Shown here piece after piece: positions 63,686 to 64,000 of a stretch of DNA of 64,000 nt. The DNA is taken from positions 119,250 to 183,249 of the forward strand of contig JAKZHN010000053.1 of the NCBI GenBank assembly GCA_037179335.1, read 5' to 3'. Numbering within the stretch: position 1 is the first letter of the stretch; each line of letters begins with the position of its first letter. The position numbers were made by a program, and so were the translations under genes. Under the pieces are notes generated by a model. That model ran no database searches and was not told the DNA's origin. It saw nothing but the letters and a program-made list of their open reading frames with translations. Origin of the DNA: Cyclaneusma minus (lineage: Eukaryota; Ascomycota; Leotiomycetes; Marthamycetales; Marthamycetaceae).

Positions 63686-63935
63686 CGTGGGGTAAAAATT
63701 ACGCAGTGCAACGGGGCGGTCTTGTGTACTTTCTGCTCTGTAGATATCTGGATAAGTGGGAACGTGGGGGTTTGCTGTTGAAGGGTTCACGCGCCTCGAA
63801 TTGCAGATGGCAATGTTCTTTGTTGCAGCAGAAAGATCGGAGTTTCAAGGGCTTGATGAGATTTGGAAGAAGTTCATGCGGCCATGTCCAGCTTGGCTTT
63901 TCTGCATGCTGTCATGCTTGGAGGCAAAGAACTCG

Positions 63936-63936
<1 letters not shown>
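63686..63936. other. 3' flank of the forkhead gene
   Basis: 251 bases of downstream sequence without a gene. Confidence 0.4.

Positions 63937-64000
<64 letters not shown>
63937..64000. other. 64-base G homopolymer at the end
   Basis: Every base from 63937 to the end is G. No biological feature explains a pure G run of this length here. Sequencers that read no signal as G produce exactly this, so a contig-end artefact is the likely cause. Confidence 0.7.

Overview
The window looks like nuclear DNA of a filamentous ascomycete (Pezizomycotina; a Dothideomycete is my best guess, but that is inference). Genes are split by short introns (about 50-170 bp) with GTRNGT donors, CTAAC/CTGAC branch sites and YAG acceptors. 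They lie on both strands with 0.4-1.5 kb spacers, and most products are conserved fungal housekeeping proteins. There are no operons. I saw no tRNA, rRNA or CRISPR array. The sequence ends in a 64-base G run that is probably artefactual.

Layout. 1-2602: no supportable gene. 2603-4886: RNA polymerase II elongation factor ELL. 4887-11176: an accessory-looking block with three SprT-like zinc metalloprotease paralogues on the + strand; a 1.06 kb inverted-repeat (foldback/MITE-like) element sits between the second and third. 12107-14674: divergent ribosomal protein eL31 (-) and a RAX1-type RGS membrane protein (+). 16274-17245: COP9 signalosome subunit 7 (-). 18781-22317: copper P-type ATPase (CCC2 type). 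22318-25609: a long gene-free, repeat-rich stretch holding one end of a second copy of the same inverted-repeat family. 25610-27890: SRK1/RCK-type stress kinase. 28873-30563: MTC1-like (-). 31323-34123: unassigned AT-hook-like nuclear protein. 35427-38246: recyclin-1. 38724-39689: single-pass surface protein (-). 41375-43555: GUP1-type MBOAT. 44120-44498: ribosomal protein eS21 (-). 45064-47685: SLX4. 48154-49173: mitochondrial carrier (-). 49793-50803: GT8 glycosyltransferase. 52499-54160: a RING-plus-BTB protein. 54748-55846: BIG1 (-). 56710-58359: XLF/NEJ1 (-). 58900-60736: cactin. 62147-63685: forkhead transcription factor.

The genes do not form a single pathway. They cover transcription elongation, translation, splicing, DNA repair (SLX4, XLF, possibly the SprT-like proteins), copper and membrane trafficking, and stress signalling. 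The least ordinary parts are the SprT-like cluster with its foldback element, four dispersed arrays of a degenerate 16-20 bp repeat in gene-free spacers, the RING-BTB fusion, and several stop-free introns whose length is a multiple of three. I worked out splice sites by eye from reading-frame continuity and family similarity. No search or expression data were available.
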